A stretch of DNA of 64,000 nt, taken from NCBI GenBank assembly GCA_030674155.1, contig CM060339.1, forward strand, positions 39,956,581 through 40,020,580, read 5' to 3'. Both the position numbers and the translations under genes were made by a program. Below, in pieces: positions 12,267 to 22,869 of the stretch (positions are counted from its first letter, which is position 1; each line of letters opens with the position of its first letter). The notes beneath the pieces are model-generated. The model did not search any database and had not been told where the DNA came from. It worked only from the letters and a program-made list of their open reading frames with translations. Source of the DNA: Stramonita haemastoma (taxonomy: Eukaryota; Mollusca; Gastropoda; Neogastropoda; Muricidae).

Positions 12267-12874
12267 GTGTCATAGGCATCAGGTCCCACCTTAGCATTCC
12301 AATCGCCTTCCACAATAAGGATGTCTTTTTTGGGCGTTTTGGAGATGACGTTTTCAAGTTCTTCATAGAATTCTTCTATCTGGTCATCATCGTAGTCAGA
12401 TGTTGGAGCATACACTTGGATGATGGTGAGATTCTGGGGTTTTGCAGAGACTCTGATTGAGATGAGTCTGCTGGATATTGGTGTGCAGTTGATGATGCTT
12501 GACACAATCTCTTTCCTGACAATGAAGCCTACTCCGTGTTGGTGTAGTTTCTCATCTCCACTGTACCATATTTTGTGGCCGTCTTGCGTGGTTGTTTCTC
12601 CGAAGCCAGTCCATCTGACTTCCGCAAGCCCTAGGATGTCCCATTTATACCTCTGTAATTCATGTGTGAGTTCCTGTACTCTTCCTGTTTGGTACAGAGT
12701 TCTAACATTCCATGTACCAATGGTTACCCCTTTAGCTGGAAGCTTTAGGGTTAGTTCTGCTCCAGTGGCACACTTGTCACTCCCACCCTGGAGGCTTGCA
12801 GTGGGTAGCGCGGTCGTTGTTGATCCGGGCCTCGACCGATCCGGCATGTGTTTCTGTTTTGCTTTTCTCATCAT
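12179..12874 (-). pseudogene. RTE LINE endonuclease part
   Basis: The N-terminal part shows endonuclease/exonuclease/phosphatase motifs: GTWNVRTL at residues 53-60, the acidic AEVRW near 84-88, YAPTSD at 155-160 and GDWNAKVG at 190-197. The frame loses homology after about residue 204 and stops at 12179, because a single-base shift moves the family sequence into the frame of the next ORF. The catalytic SDH motif therefore lies in the other frame, near 12008. The family's usual role is nicking target DNA. This copy is inactive unless the shift is an assembly error. Confidence 0.85.
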
Positions 12875-13190
12875 GTCCTTGCAGTGGGCTTGAGGAAGCT
12901 TGGTGGCGCCATCTCCTCTCCAAGACTCCTACTGGTGATTAAGAATGCACCAGCCCCTCACAACGTTTCGCCCGCCAGTAGAAGCGGTTACCGGGGTGTG
13001 GGTGGGTTAAGGACCGGACCCAGAAGTGAGAGTTGAGTGCCAAGTGAGGACCAGTGCTCCCGTCCATCCCGAGGGATGCTACTGCCAGGTTTACAAAGGT
13101 ACCACCTCTCCTTAAGCACCCCATACACCCCGTTAATGCCTACAGTATGTGTATTTGTTAAGCTATGGGGTGGTGTTGTGTACAAAATGT

Positions 13191-13386
13191 TCCCAGGGAG
13201 AACTCTCTTCTTGCTGTCTTTGTTTGTTTGTTTTTGTAAGGTGTGCTGAATGCCTGTTGAACACAGAACATCAATTTATTGTCTTATCGGAAAGACTAGC
13301 ACCCAGATCACCGCTGGGGGAGAGTACACCATTGCAGGAGTAGTGTCACCTCCCCCTGCTTTTTGTATTTCCCATTTTCTTTCTGG
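13191..13386. other. Unassigned flank of the LINE
   Basis: Unique sequence between the LINE 5' end and a purine repeat. No feature seen. Confidence 0.4.
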
Positions 13387-13823
13387 AAGAAGGAAGGAAG
13401 GAGGGGAGGGAGGAAGGAAGGAAAGAGGGAAGGAAGGAAGGAAAGAAAGAAGGAAGGAAAGAAGGAAGGAAGGAAGGAGGGAAGGAAGGAGGGAGGGAGG
13501 GAGGGAAGGAAGGAGGGAAGGAAGGAAGGAAGGAAGAAAGGAAGGGTGGAAGGAAAGAAGGAAGGAAAGAAAGAAGGAAGGAGGGAAGGAAGGAAGGAAG
13601 GAAGAAAGGAAGGAAGGAAGGAAAGAAGGAAGGAAAGAAAGGAAAGAAGGAAGGGAGGAAAGAAGGAAGGAAGGAAGGAAGGAAGAAAGGAAGGAAGAAA
13701 GGAAGGAAGGAAGGAAGGAAAGAAGGAAGGAAAGAAGGAAGGAAAGAAGGAAGGAAAGAAGGAAGGAAGGAAGGAAGGAAAGAAGGAAGGAAGGAAGGAA
13801 GGCAGGCAGGCAGGCAGGCAGTG
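13387..13823. repeat. (GGAA)n-type purine microsatellite
   Basis: About 430 bp of pure-purine GGAA/GAAA/GGGA variants ending in (ggca)n. Several 200-codon open frames here (poly-Lys/Glu/Gly or poly-Pro/Ser/Phe) are repeat artefacts. Confidence 0.95.
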
Positions 13824-13985
13824 TTTCCCTGGAGTTAAAATCAGCGCTGACTCCCCTCCTTCACCCGACAGTGCCTTGGAGGAGAGTAGAAAACATCTTG
13901 CATATCTGTTCAAACCTGTTCTGCTTTGGGGTTGCTGCTTTTTAAGTAGGCCATTGCGTGCTGGTAAGAACAGATGACATTACAA
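13824..13985 (+). repeat. SINE, family S1 fragment
   Basis: Diverged body: ccctggagttaaaatcagcg, then aggccattgcgtgctggtaa. The purine repeat replaces its head. Confidence 0.65.
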
Positions 13986-14240
13986 AAAAACAAAAAACCC
14001 ACCTAACACTGGTGTTTTGTTTGGACTCCAACCCTCAAGTCCCAATGTGACTATCTTAAGGGTGAGCAAAACTGGTCATAATACACAATCGTGCCATGGG
14101 GTATAAACCTTGGAGCCCTAGTTAAGGAACAAAAAAATTAAAAAGGTCTGCAGGTAAACTGAGATCAAAACAATCAGAAAAGATGTGTATAGTACACACA
14201 CACGCACACACGCACGCATGCACGCACACACACACACGCA

Positions 14241-14291
<51 letters not shown>

Positions 14292-15419
14292 TGGCTGATA
14301 TGCACAGAGAGGCCTACATACACTGACATGGGATGTGTAAATCCTGTCTGTTGACGAAAGATGGCATACAGGACAACTCCAACACTGAACAGCTGACCAG
14401 AAGACAGCGCTGTTCTACAGACAGCCACAGACAAAACAGCTGACCAGAATACAGCAGTGTTCTAAGGACCTACAGACAACCACAGACAAAACAGCTGGCA
14501 GGAAAGTCTGCACAGTCAAGGGAGACTGAAGGCAACAGGAGAGGAAGGAAAAAACATGGAGTGTGGCATCATCCACCTTTTGGGCATGGCTCCAGAAACT
14601 ACAGAGGAGATACAATTGCTGCCTTCTGCTAAGCAAACAGTTTCATCATACAACACTTTCTCTAAGCACCCCAGCAGGAGGAGATACACATAGATCTCAC
14701 CCAGAGATGAAAGTCGCCATCAAATTGAAGATATACTGATTGACACAGTTTGACAAACAGTGGCGATGGATGCCAGAACAAGCCAGGGGCATTCTAATAA
14801 AATTACAATTAAAAACTCATATACACCCACAAGCAAGCATGCACCATGCATGCACGCAGCACACACACATGTAGGCACGCACACACACACACGTGCACAC
14901 ATGCACACACACACATACACACATATGCACAATGTTCCTATATCCTGCCTGCACTCCTGACTGTAACATCAGGCAGGTATTCATTTTTAAAGAAACAGGA
15001 AACCCCTCAGTTATTGTTGTGTGAATTTACAATTAGAAGGACTACTGGGAGAAGAAAAATTCTTTTTTCTGTTTGTTTTGCTGTTGGGGCACTGAACATG
15101 GCGCCCAGATGACAACAGTGGAAACTGTGAAAACATGGCATGGGATGGACTGGCCAAGATGGCAGTCACTTTGTATACAAGCTGCTGATTGCAGAACAAA
15201 TTGAGATCTCTTTAATTTTTCCCATTATTTTTTTTTTAGCAGATTCTCACAATTCTCTTGAAACCGCTGCTGTTTTTAACAGGAAGGTTATTGTAGCACC
15301 AAATGGAAGTCAAACTAAGAACAGTCTCTATGTAAGACTTGGGAAACAGAGAAAGAATCTTGCTCTCCATGTTGGGAGGTTGGGAAATACAGGAGGTCAG
15401 GACTCAGGCACTGGACTCT
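13986..15419. other. Unassigned sequence with CA repeats
   Basis: CA runs at 14195-14291 and about 14860-14930. A short duplicated phrase (acagctgaccagaa, then cagacaaaacagct) occurs near 14390-14500. No gene recognised. Confidence 0.5.
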
Positions 15420-16254
15420 TAGGAATGATGTGAGGCCAGGCAGGGTGTTGTGGTCACACCATGTCTTGTTTCTGTCACCTACAACACACAGTTCAAAGGA
15501 ATGATGTGAGGCCAGGCAGGGTGTTGTGGTCACACCATGTCTTGTTTCTGTCACCTACAACACACAGTTCAAAGGAATGATGTGAGGCCAGGCAGGGTGT
15601 TGTGGTCACACCATGTCTTGTTTCTGTCACCTACAACACACAGTTCAAAGGAATGATGTGAGGCTAGGCAGGGGGTTTGTGGTCACACCATGTCTTGTTT
15701 CTGTCACCTACAAACACAGCTCAAAGGAATGATGTGAGGCAGGCAGGGGGTTTGTGGTCACACCATGTCTTGTTTCTGTCACCTACAACACACAGCTCAA
15801 AGGAATGATGTGAGGCCAGGCAGGGGGTTTGTGGTCACACAATGTCTTGTTTCTGTCACCTACAACACACAGTTCAAAGGAATGATGTGAGGCCAGGCAG
15901 GGGGTTTGTGGTCACACCATGTCTTGTTTCTGTCACCTACAACACACAGCTCAAAGGAATGATGTGAGGCCAGGCAGGGGGTTTGTGGTCACACAATGTC
16001 TTGTTTCTGTCACCTACAACACACAGTTCAAAGGAATGATGTGAGGCCAGGCAGGGGGTTTGTGGTCACACAATGTCTTGTTTCTGTCACCTACAACACA
16101 CAGTTCAAAGGAATGATGTGAGGCCAGGCAGGGGGTTTGTGGTCACACCATGTCTTGTTTCTGTCACCTACAACACACAGTTCAAAGGAATGATGTGAGG
16201 CCAGGCAGGGGGTTTGTGGTCACACCATTTCTTGTTTCTGTCACCTACAACACA
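15420..16254. repeat. 76-bp minisatellite, about 11 copies
   Basis: The unit starts aggaatgatgtgaggccagg and contains tcttgtttctgtcacctaca. Copies begin near 15420, 15497, 15573, 15649 and so on. Two variants alternate: gggtgttgtgg in the first three copies and ggggtttgtgg in the rest, which suggests local expansion after divergence. Confidence 0.95.
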
Positions 16255-16660
16255 CGCACAAGCAGGAGGAACAAAACTGCTGTTTTCCAGTCTAGGTCAT
16301 TCTGTCCTTTGTCATCAGACTACAGCCCATCTAGCTTCAACAAGAATGTGGCACCAAACAGCAAGCAAGAGAATGACTTTGGAACATCACACTCACACAC
16401 ACACACACATACATACGCATGCACACACACACACACCACACACACACACACACACACACGGATGGACACACATACACACACACGCACGCATGCACGCATG
16501 CATGCACACACACCCACGCAGGCACCCACGGACACACACAGGATGGACACACACACACTGCTCTATTGGTTAAACTGCAGAAGTGTGGATTCCTATAGAC
16601 CAATGAATGCATTTGGAAACTGAAGACTAGCCAATCCTGACCACACATTGGAATCAGCTG
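16255..16660. repeat. CA-rich microsatellite region
   Basis: Interrupted (CA)n with CG-containing variants at 16390-16560. No gene. Confidence 0.85.
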
Positions 16661-17160
16661 ACAAATAACTTTAGAAGGTCAGATCAACCAATTTTATCAC
16701 TTTCCAGTCTGCCTATGGTGCTGTCCCCAGCATTGACACTATTCTGGTCCAAACAAAATCGCTACAAACAAATAACTTTAGAAAGTCAAATCAACCAAAG
16801 CTATCATTACAAACAAATAACTTTAGAAAGTCAGATCAACCAATGCTATCATTACAAACAAATAACTTTAGAAGGTCAGATCAACCAATGCTATCACTTG
16901 AGGACAAAATCTGCTGATTCCCTAGAGAGAAGGGAGGAAAGAGGTTCTAGAATGCTCCAGATGCTTAGACCATCTTCAGCCATGGTGAAGTGTTGACACC
17001 AGACATGGTAGCCAAGATACCAAAACCTCATGAATAAGCAAATGGTGCTACAGCTCTAACACACAGACACAGAACCTCAGGTACCCAATAGCACAGAACA
17101 CTTTCCAGTCTGCCTATGGTGCCGACTACAGCACTGACACTATTCTGGTCTATACATCAG
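16661..17160. repeat. 45-bp tandem repeat and 55-bp dispersed duplicate
   Basis: Three 45-bp units at 16764, 16809 and 16854 (acaaacaaataactttagaa), with a partial unit at 16661. The phrase ctttccagtctgcctatggt plus cattgacactattctggtcc at about 16697-16752 recurs at 17101-17152. Confidence 0.85.
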
Positions 17161-17164
17161 ACAC

Positions 17165-17625
17165 ATACACTTCTGCTGGTTTCTGAGTCAGGAAATATTT
17201 TTCTTCTCACTCTTCTTGACTTATCAGCAGCCATTGACACTACAGACCACTCTGCTTCTCTTCTGTCTGCCTCCAAAACACGTTTGGCATTAATGGCACA
17301 GCCCTCCCCTGCTTTATTTCTTATCTCACATACCAATTCCAGACAGTTATTTTGAACCAAAGTTGATCAAAATCTGTCAAACTAGAATGTGGAGTCCCAT
17401 AGGGATCGGTGTTCGTCCTAATCCTTTCCTCTCTACACTGCTCCACTTTCACAAACAACAATCCCTCATCAGAAAGCCTTAATCATCATTTTTATGCTGA
17501 TCAGCTTCAAAGCAGTTCTATTCTCGAAAATCTGCCTTCTTTCTTGACAAACACGTCCTACTGTCCTCAAGATATTCAAATCTGGATTTCAGAACAAGTT
17601 GCAATTGGATGCTGATAAAACAGAA
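17165..17625 (+). pseudogene. LINE reverse transcriptase fragment (CR1/L2/Jockey-like)
   Basis: Several frames together give LLDLSAAIDTTDHS, a form of the LDLSAAFDTIDH motif, then ECGVPIGIGVR-like for GVPQGSVLGP, and HHFYADQLQ for the YADDLQ box with the second catalytic Asp changed to Gln. Multiple frameshifts make it a dead fragment. The mirror copy at the right end of the window is 63640-64000. Confidence 0.7.
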
Positions 17626-17639
17626 TTGAAAATGCCATC

Positions 17640-17945
17640 AAGCCAAATGAAGATCTTACTTCAGTGTAAAAAGGCAAACTGAAGTGGTACAGACACGTCA
17701 CACAAACATCTTGGCTGACCAAAACTGTCCTACAGGGAACAGTACAAGGAGGAAGATGAAGAGGCACACAGAGAAAACGATGGGAAGACAACATCAGAGA
17801 GTGGGCAGGTCTTGAAAGGAACAACATAGCCTACTATGGAAAGCTGAAAACTGCAAGGAGTGGAGGATGCTGGGTGCAAAATCTTTAGTGGTGCCCCCAT
17901 GGTCTACCAGACTGTGGGATAGATGAAGGTGAAAGAAGGATGACT
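17640..17945 (+). pseudogene. RTE LINE 3'-end fragment
   Basis: Begins with a form of KLKWYRHVTQTSWLTKTVLQG followed by GRMKRHTEKTMGRQ, in broken frames, and ends in the proline/leucine tail region. It matches the C-terminus of the RTE at 9.8 kb in type but belongs to another subfamily. Mirror copy: 63330-63600. Confidence 0.7.
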
Positions 17946-18354
17946 GACGAACATGAGCCACAAAAAAAGTTACAAGCTTTTCAACATTCAGTGACCTGTT
18001 GTCTGTTGGCAGCATCACTCTGTCAGCTGTCTCCCTTCCCCTGATTCATGTAGATAACAAAACAAGGACTGCAATGGGTTTTCCCAGATCAGTTCTTCAT
18101 TCATTTGTACAGAAACACCTCTCTATTTCTTCTGTCCCACACACTGACCGATATTTGTGGTCAGTTTTCTAGTGTACAGAAAAATCTCTCTATTTCTTAG
18201 GTCCCACACTGACCGATATTTGTGGTCAGTTTTCTAGTGCACAGAAACATATCTCTATTTCTTCTGTCCTACACACTGACTGATATTTATGGTCAGTTTT
18301 CTTGTCATAAGGTGTCTATCCATTTACTACTGAAGTGTAAATTCTCTTTCCTTA
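17946..18354. repeat. 67-bp tandem repeat, 3 copies, plus flank
   Basis: Units at about 18110-18305 with tctctatttcttctgtccca and gatatttgtggtcagttttc. The right arm (62990-63150) holds only two units. Confidence 0.85.
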
Positions 18355-18640
18355 AAGGTGTCCCATAACCTATGTGGTCGTAGGGGAGCAAGGTGTCACA
18401 GACCTCAGCTTCTCCAGGGGCCAGCATACTACGGGTGGTGCCCATCTATCCCCTCTCCCTCGCTGCTTTACCTTCCCTGACCCTAAAGAGGCAGGTGCCC
18501 ATTTACAGCTGGGTGAACTAGGGGACTATACTGAAGCCAAGGCATGGTCACCAAGGCATGGTCACCCACCTGATTGGTAACCACTCTCAATGCTGCTTCA
18601 CTTTGGCAGGGGGAAAGGGAGCTGCTCTGACCACTTTTCG
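18355..18640 (-). repeat. SINE, family S4
   Basis: Reverse copy with the 5S-like phrase reading gtggttaccaatcaggtggg on the minus strand. A local duplication of aaggcatggtcacc (18539-18565) also occurs in the right arm, so it predates the arm duplication. Confidence 0.85.
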
Positions 18641-18760
18641 TTGCTCATGTGGTCTCTGTAGGAATTGCCATGGAGTCTCTGGAAGCATCTCATCTCTACT
18701 GCCTGTACTCTTCTCTCCAAATCTGCAGTCAGGGTCTATGATTCACAGGGATACATGAAT
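18641..18760 (-). pseudogene. RTE reverse transcriptase fragment
   Basis: The minus strand reads a form of CES*TLTADLERRVQAVEMRC followed by HGNSYRDHM, matching the YGCESWTLTAELERRIQAFE region of RTE reverse transcriptases. About 40 codons with a stop in place of Trp. Mirror copy: 62565-62685. Confidence 0.65.
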
Positions 18761-19091
18761 GTGAATCATGGTCTGTGTGTGTATCCATTTTTAATGATTG
18801 AATCTTATTGTTTTGGGTGATAAATGTTTCTGTTGATCTTTTTTTTTATGTACATATAGCTTGTGTACTGTGCTGTGTTATTACTCTGTGATAAATACTT
18901 TTCCTATTTACTTTTTTTTGTTTTGGCTGGTAACCCACATGAATTTTTCTATTAAGTTTGTGAGATAATAAATCTTTGAATTGTGAAATGGATGGGAGGG
19001 TGGTTGCCATGGAGTATTTCACACGGCTTTGTGACAGCCATGGAGGGGGAAGAGAAGGGAAGGGTGTCACTGTGATTATGAGTCCTTTGTT

Positions 19092-19094
<3 letters not shown>
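18761..19094. other. Unassigned spacer
   Basis: Unique AT-rich sequence also present in the right arm. No feature seen. Confidence 0.5.
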
Positions 19095-19177
<83 letters not shown>

Positions 19178-19466
19178 CTTTTATATCAATGATAACAGAA
19201 TAAGCATTCATGTGCTTTTTTTCATCCCACCTCGTGTGTGTGCAGTTTTGTAAATCTTATCATCTGTTCCCACCGGCACACAATGGCCTACTCTTACGAA
19301 AGGTGGAACAGGATGCATGGGTTAGCACACAGGGCCTCGTCATCCGAAAGACTTTTGGGGAGAGTGGAGTCAGCACTGATGTTAACTCCAGGGGAAAAAT
19401 CCCCTCCAACGGGAAGGTCGTCAAATTGCCAGTCATTGTTCTGACCATTATGCTATCCCCTCCCGG

Positions 19467-19557
<91 letters not shown>

Positions 19558-19821
19558 ATTTGATTTGATGGATTCTTTTATATCAAGGATAATGAGATAA
19601 GCACTTGTGTTTTTTTTACATCCAGTCCCCATGTATATGTACTTTTGTAAATGTCATATGTTCCCACTGGCACACAATGGCCTGCTCGTCCTGCTATTAG
19701 CATAGGCTCAACAGGATTTAATGTGTGCCCAAGATGTTCTGCCTTGTGTGCATCAGAACACTGGGCCTCGGTTTATAATCTCATCCAAAGGACTTTTGGG
19801 GAGAGTAGAGTCAGCACTGAC
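19095..19821 (-). repeat. Two S1 SINE copies interleaved with (GA)n
   Basis: (GA)n at 19095-19175, S1 reverse copy at about 19180-19465, (GA)n at 19470-19553, and a second S1 reverse copy at about 19560-19821. The GA runs sit at the SINE ends. The mirror region is 61485-62218. Confidence 0.8.
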
Positions 19822-20258
19822 TGAGAGAGAGAGAGAGAGAGAGAGACAATGACAATTGTTTATTGTCTCAGGCAAGATGCCCATTGACAAGGGGACAGTG
19901 GGAGGGGGACTGGGCACAAAACACAAAATGTCATATTCTGAAAACTTAATTAACAACAGCCCAAATAGTCATCATGTCATGGATTCCGTAACATGGTTAT
20001 ACAGGATAGATTCAGATCCCTTTTTTTTTTAAAATGTATATAAGTTCTGATTAGCCCTTACAATGGAAACTGGTAAGGGGGACAAATTTCCTCTGCAAAA
20101 CTGTACAGATTCAAAACATACATCTCACAACAAACTTGTCTGCAACAAGGCAATGTCTCTTCTTCTTTTTTTTCTTTTTTTTTTTTCCACGACTTTTGAA
20201 ATTTTGCACCGCTAACACGTGATAAATTTGTAATAATCCATGCGGCATGTAGTGTACA

Positions 20259-20261
<3 letters not shown>

Positions 20262-20313
<52 letters not shown>

Positions 20314-20474
20314 CCTCACACACACACATACACGCACACTCACACACACATTTTCTCCTTCTCTCTTACACACACACACACACACGCACGCACGCACGCA
20401 CACTCACACACTCACTCACTCGCGCACGCACACACCCCCCCCCCTACACACATGTTCTTACACACACACACACA

Positions 20475-20513
<39 letters not shown>

Positions 20514-20656
20514 ACACACACTCACACACACACACACACACGTGCGCCCGCATGCGTGCATACACACACACGCATATTCACGTACATACACACACATACA
20601 TGCATCCACATACATACACATACACTCATTCACAGCCACAGTCACAGCCACACGCG

Positions 20657-20740
<84 letters not shown>

Positions 20741-20744
20741 TGGG
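20262..20744. repeat. (CT)n and (CA)n tract
   Basis: CT at 20262-20311, then heavily interrupted CA to 20740. It lies immediately 3' of the 306-codon ORF (minus strand), separated from its stop by only a few bases. Confidence 0.92.
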
Positions 20745-21665
20745 CTATCCAAGCAAGAATCGAACTGCGTCCACTATCACATGCATCACATCAAGTCCGG
20801 CACTGATCCGATCTTTCAGACGCTCCCGGTCAGCAAGGGACCACAGCTTCAGTTTGCTGTACACAAAGCTTTCCTCGTTGGTCATCAGCCTGGTGTCCTT
20901 TTTCATGAACCAAAACAAATCCGGGGGGGTGTCACCAGCAGCTGTCCATTGGAAGCGAAACACGAGATCGTCAGTTTCACAAATCATCGTGTCTGGATGC
21001 CGTTTGCTGGTGAACACGCGACGAAATTCCTGGTTCTTCTGGGTGTCCCTCAGCCTCCGCTGCCTCCATTTGTCTGTCAGTTCAGCCACGTGTTTCTTGA
21101 TGGCGTCGGCACTCGTTCCAACTGCCTGAACTTTCGCAAGAGGATCGTCAGTGACGTCACACTCCGCAGTTTCCGTTGTAAACACAGGGGCAAGGTCAAT
21201 GTCACTCTGCAGGTCAGTGTGCTTTTCTTTCTCCGACTCGGTGACATCGTTTGGTGCATGGCGGATTTCACGTGCCCCCTCTTGCAGCGGTGTGTTGATG
21301 GCAGAAGGGGGAGTGTCAGTGCGTGACACAGCACAGCCTGAAGGAGGTGTTGGCATAAATAAACATTGTGAATGTTCTTCTGTCACAACACTTTCACTTT
21401 CCCCCATCTCTTGCCTCTGTGCTGTCCTTCTTCTCTCCTCAGCCCTTCGTCTGTCTCTGTCAGTCTGGCTTGGAGGCTTTCTTCGATAGCTGACAGGGGT
21501 GTGCTGTTGCGCCATGTTGCTGTTGTTAGCTTGGCTGGCTTGCAGTCGTAGCACAACAACTGTGCTGTCGCCACTTCCAGCGATTTTCCAAGAAGTCAGG
21601 CGATTTTCTTGGAGCAGAGCATCCAAAGTGACTGTCAACGTTGTTGGTAGGCCGACAACGGGCAT
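20745..21665 (-). CDS. Hypothetical protein, 306 aa, single exon
   Basis: This is the best intact non-transposon ORF in the window. I do not recognise a named family. Visible parts: an N-terminal segment with LLQENRLTSWKI and STVVVLRLQ (residues 18-42); a strongly basic stretch YRRKPPSQTDRDRRRAEERR (60-79) that could bind nucleic acid; an acidic, low-complexity middle (about 85-185); and a mixed C-terminal region with KWRQRRLRDTQKN and LFWFMKKDTRL (about 200-306) that is hydrophobic at its end (VIVDAVRFLLG). No signal peptide or obvious membrane segment is present. The ATG at 21665 has A at -3. Composition is more GC-rich and codon-like than its surroundings. It is absent from the other arm and has no visible introns, so it may be part of a mobile element (for example a gag-like or accessory protein) or a retrocopy. 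Function unknown. Confidence 0.6.
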   Translation of the reverse strand: MPVVGLPTTLTVTLDALLQENRLTSWKIAGSGDSTVVVLRLQASQANNSNMAQQHTPVSYRRKPPSQTDRDRRRAEERRRTAQRQEMGESESVVTEEHSQCLFMPTPPSGCAVSRTDTPPSAINTPLQEGAREIRHAPNDVTESEKEKHTDLQSDIDLAPVFTTETAECDVTDDPLAKVQAVGTSADAIKKHVAELTDKWRQRRLRDTQKNQEFRRVFTSKRHPDTMICETDDLVFRFQWTAAGDTPPDLFWFMKKDTRLMTNEESFVYSKLKLWSLADRERLKDRISAGLDVMHVIVDAVRFLLG

Positions 21666-21752
21666 GGTTTCGGATGAAAAGTGTAATATTTGACAAACTA
21701 GGGAACAGCAAAATAATCTTCCTGCCTACCTCCAAGGGAGATCACTCCGAGC

Positions 21753-21755
<3 letters not shown>

Positions 21756-21844
<89 letters not shown>

Positions 21845-21851
21845 AGGGGGG
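21756..21851. repeat. (GA)n/(GACA)n/poly-G
   Basis: GA run, then (gaca)n to about 21843, then poly-G. Right-arm equivalent: 61345-61475. Confidence 0.95.
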
Positions 21852-22490
21852 GGGGGATTTTTGTGTAGGTCAATCTGGGGTTAGCAGGCCAAGCTTGCTG
21901 ACTGGAGGTTTTGTAAGAGGTCATTCTTAGTTTATTAGGCAAAGTTTGGTCATTTGTTTTAGGGCAAGGTTGGTGTTTGGGTACCTATTTTTTTAAGCTG
22001 GTATTATTTTGGGGTTGTTTATCAGAGGGAAGTTTTCTTTGTGAAGTGAAGAGTTTTGTTTGTCAGTCTGGTTCCAGTGAGGTGGCTGTGGTCAAACCAG
22101 TTGCATTTGTGTAATCTCTGGTGGTTTGCTGTGGGTTGGTCTGACTTATCACCTGCTGGTGACTTGTGTGTTAAGTCCTCAGGTGATGTTGGGCTCTATG
22201 TATCTGTGGCATTTGTTCTGTTTTGCAGTGTGGCGACTCTTCCTAGGAGGAGTTGACAACTGTAGTTTGTTCCTTTCAGTGGTTGCTTCAAGAGTGGTGC
22301 CAGTTTATTGTCTTGGTTATATTGAGTATTTGGGGTTTTTATTGTTTTTATTGTCTTAGCTATATTGTTGTTTATACCTCATTTGAGGGGAGTGGATAGT
22401 TTGGACTGGCAGTAGTGCAGTCTTTGTTTTGTGTGGCAATTTGCCCATGTCCTACCTGCTGGTGACTTTGGATGGTCTTCAGGTGGGGTT
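21852..22490. other. Unassigned sequence shared by both arms
   Basis: T-rich on the plus strand and present inverted at 60693-61330. Short open frames only. No recognisable product. Confidence 0.5.
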
Positions 22491-22512
22491 TAGATCTCTG
22501 ATACACACACAC

Positions 22513-22568
<56 letters not shown>

Positions 22569-22613
22569 ATATAAATAAATATATATATAAATGTGTGTGT
22601 GTATCAGAGATCA
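22491..22613. repeat. AT-rich hairpin (perfect inverted repeat ends)
   Basis: gatctctgatacacacacac at the left end mirrors gtgtgtgtgtatcagagatc at the right end, followed inward by atttatatata and tatataaat and an AT core. It can form a long cruciform. The right arm has (CT)n(GT)n at this site (60531-60692). Confidence 0.9.
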
Positions 22614-22869
22614 CATATATATGTCCTGCTGTTAACCTTGTGGTAACTCTTCCTCAGTGGAATTGATAGCTATGTTGGTCTTTATAGTGGTGGTGGAGTT
22701 ATTGTTTTGTATTGTGTGACATACATTAGCCACCTTACTTGGGTGGAGTGACAGTGGGTGTTATCTTTGATGCCCTGGCTGTGACTGAATACCTGTTTTA
22801 TGTACTCTGCTGGTTTGGATTGGGAAGGGACAACCACAGTGATCTGATTGTGACTGAAGGGAGAGCCAT
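22614..22869. other. Unassigned spacer
   Basis: Unique, shared with 60270-60525 inverted. No feature seen. Confidence 0.5.

Larger units (their letters stand above)
9784..13190 (-). mobile_element. RTE-clade non-LTR retrotransposon (LINE), nearly full length
   Basis: About 3.4 kb, the usual size for RTE elements, on the minus strand. It has an apurinic-type endonuclease followed by a reverse transcriptase and no detectable 3' UTR: the reading frame ends at the start of a (TGAG)n tail (9788-9812). The 5' limit near 13190 is estimated. The frame is broken once, near 12262-12270, so this copy is not autonomous as written. RTE elements copy themselves by target-primed reverse transcription and can mobilise SINEs. 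Confidence 0.85.
19822..21811. other. Left-arm-only block of about 1.97 kb
   Basis: Between two (GA)n tracts (19822-19847 and 21756-21811). The right arm has a single continuous (CT)n run at the equivalent place (61379-61475), joining the same outer flanks. The block contains the 306-codon ORF and a long CA tract. It is either an insertion on the left or a loss on the right by recombination between GA tracts. Confidence 0.85.

Noticed and set aside
10285..12893. Plus-strand open frames of up to 277 codons
   Set aside because: Antisense shadows of the RTE endonuclease/reverse transcriptase frames.
13250..13977. Frames of 200 or more codons rich in Lys/Glu/Arg/Gly or Ser/Pro/Phe
   Set aside because: Artefacts of the GGAA purine repeat. 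The same tract is open in several frames at once.
20412..21129. Long plus-strand and minus-strand frames around the CA tract
   Set aside because: CA-repeat translation and the antisense shadow of the 306-codon ORF.
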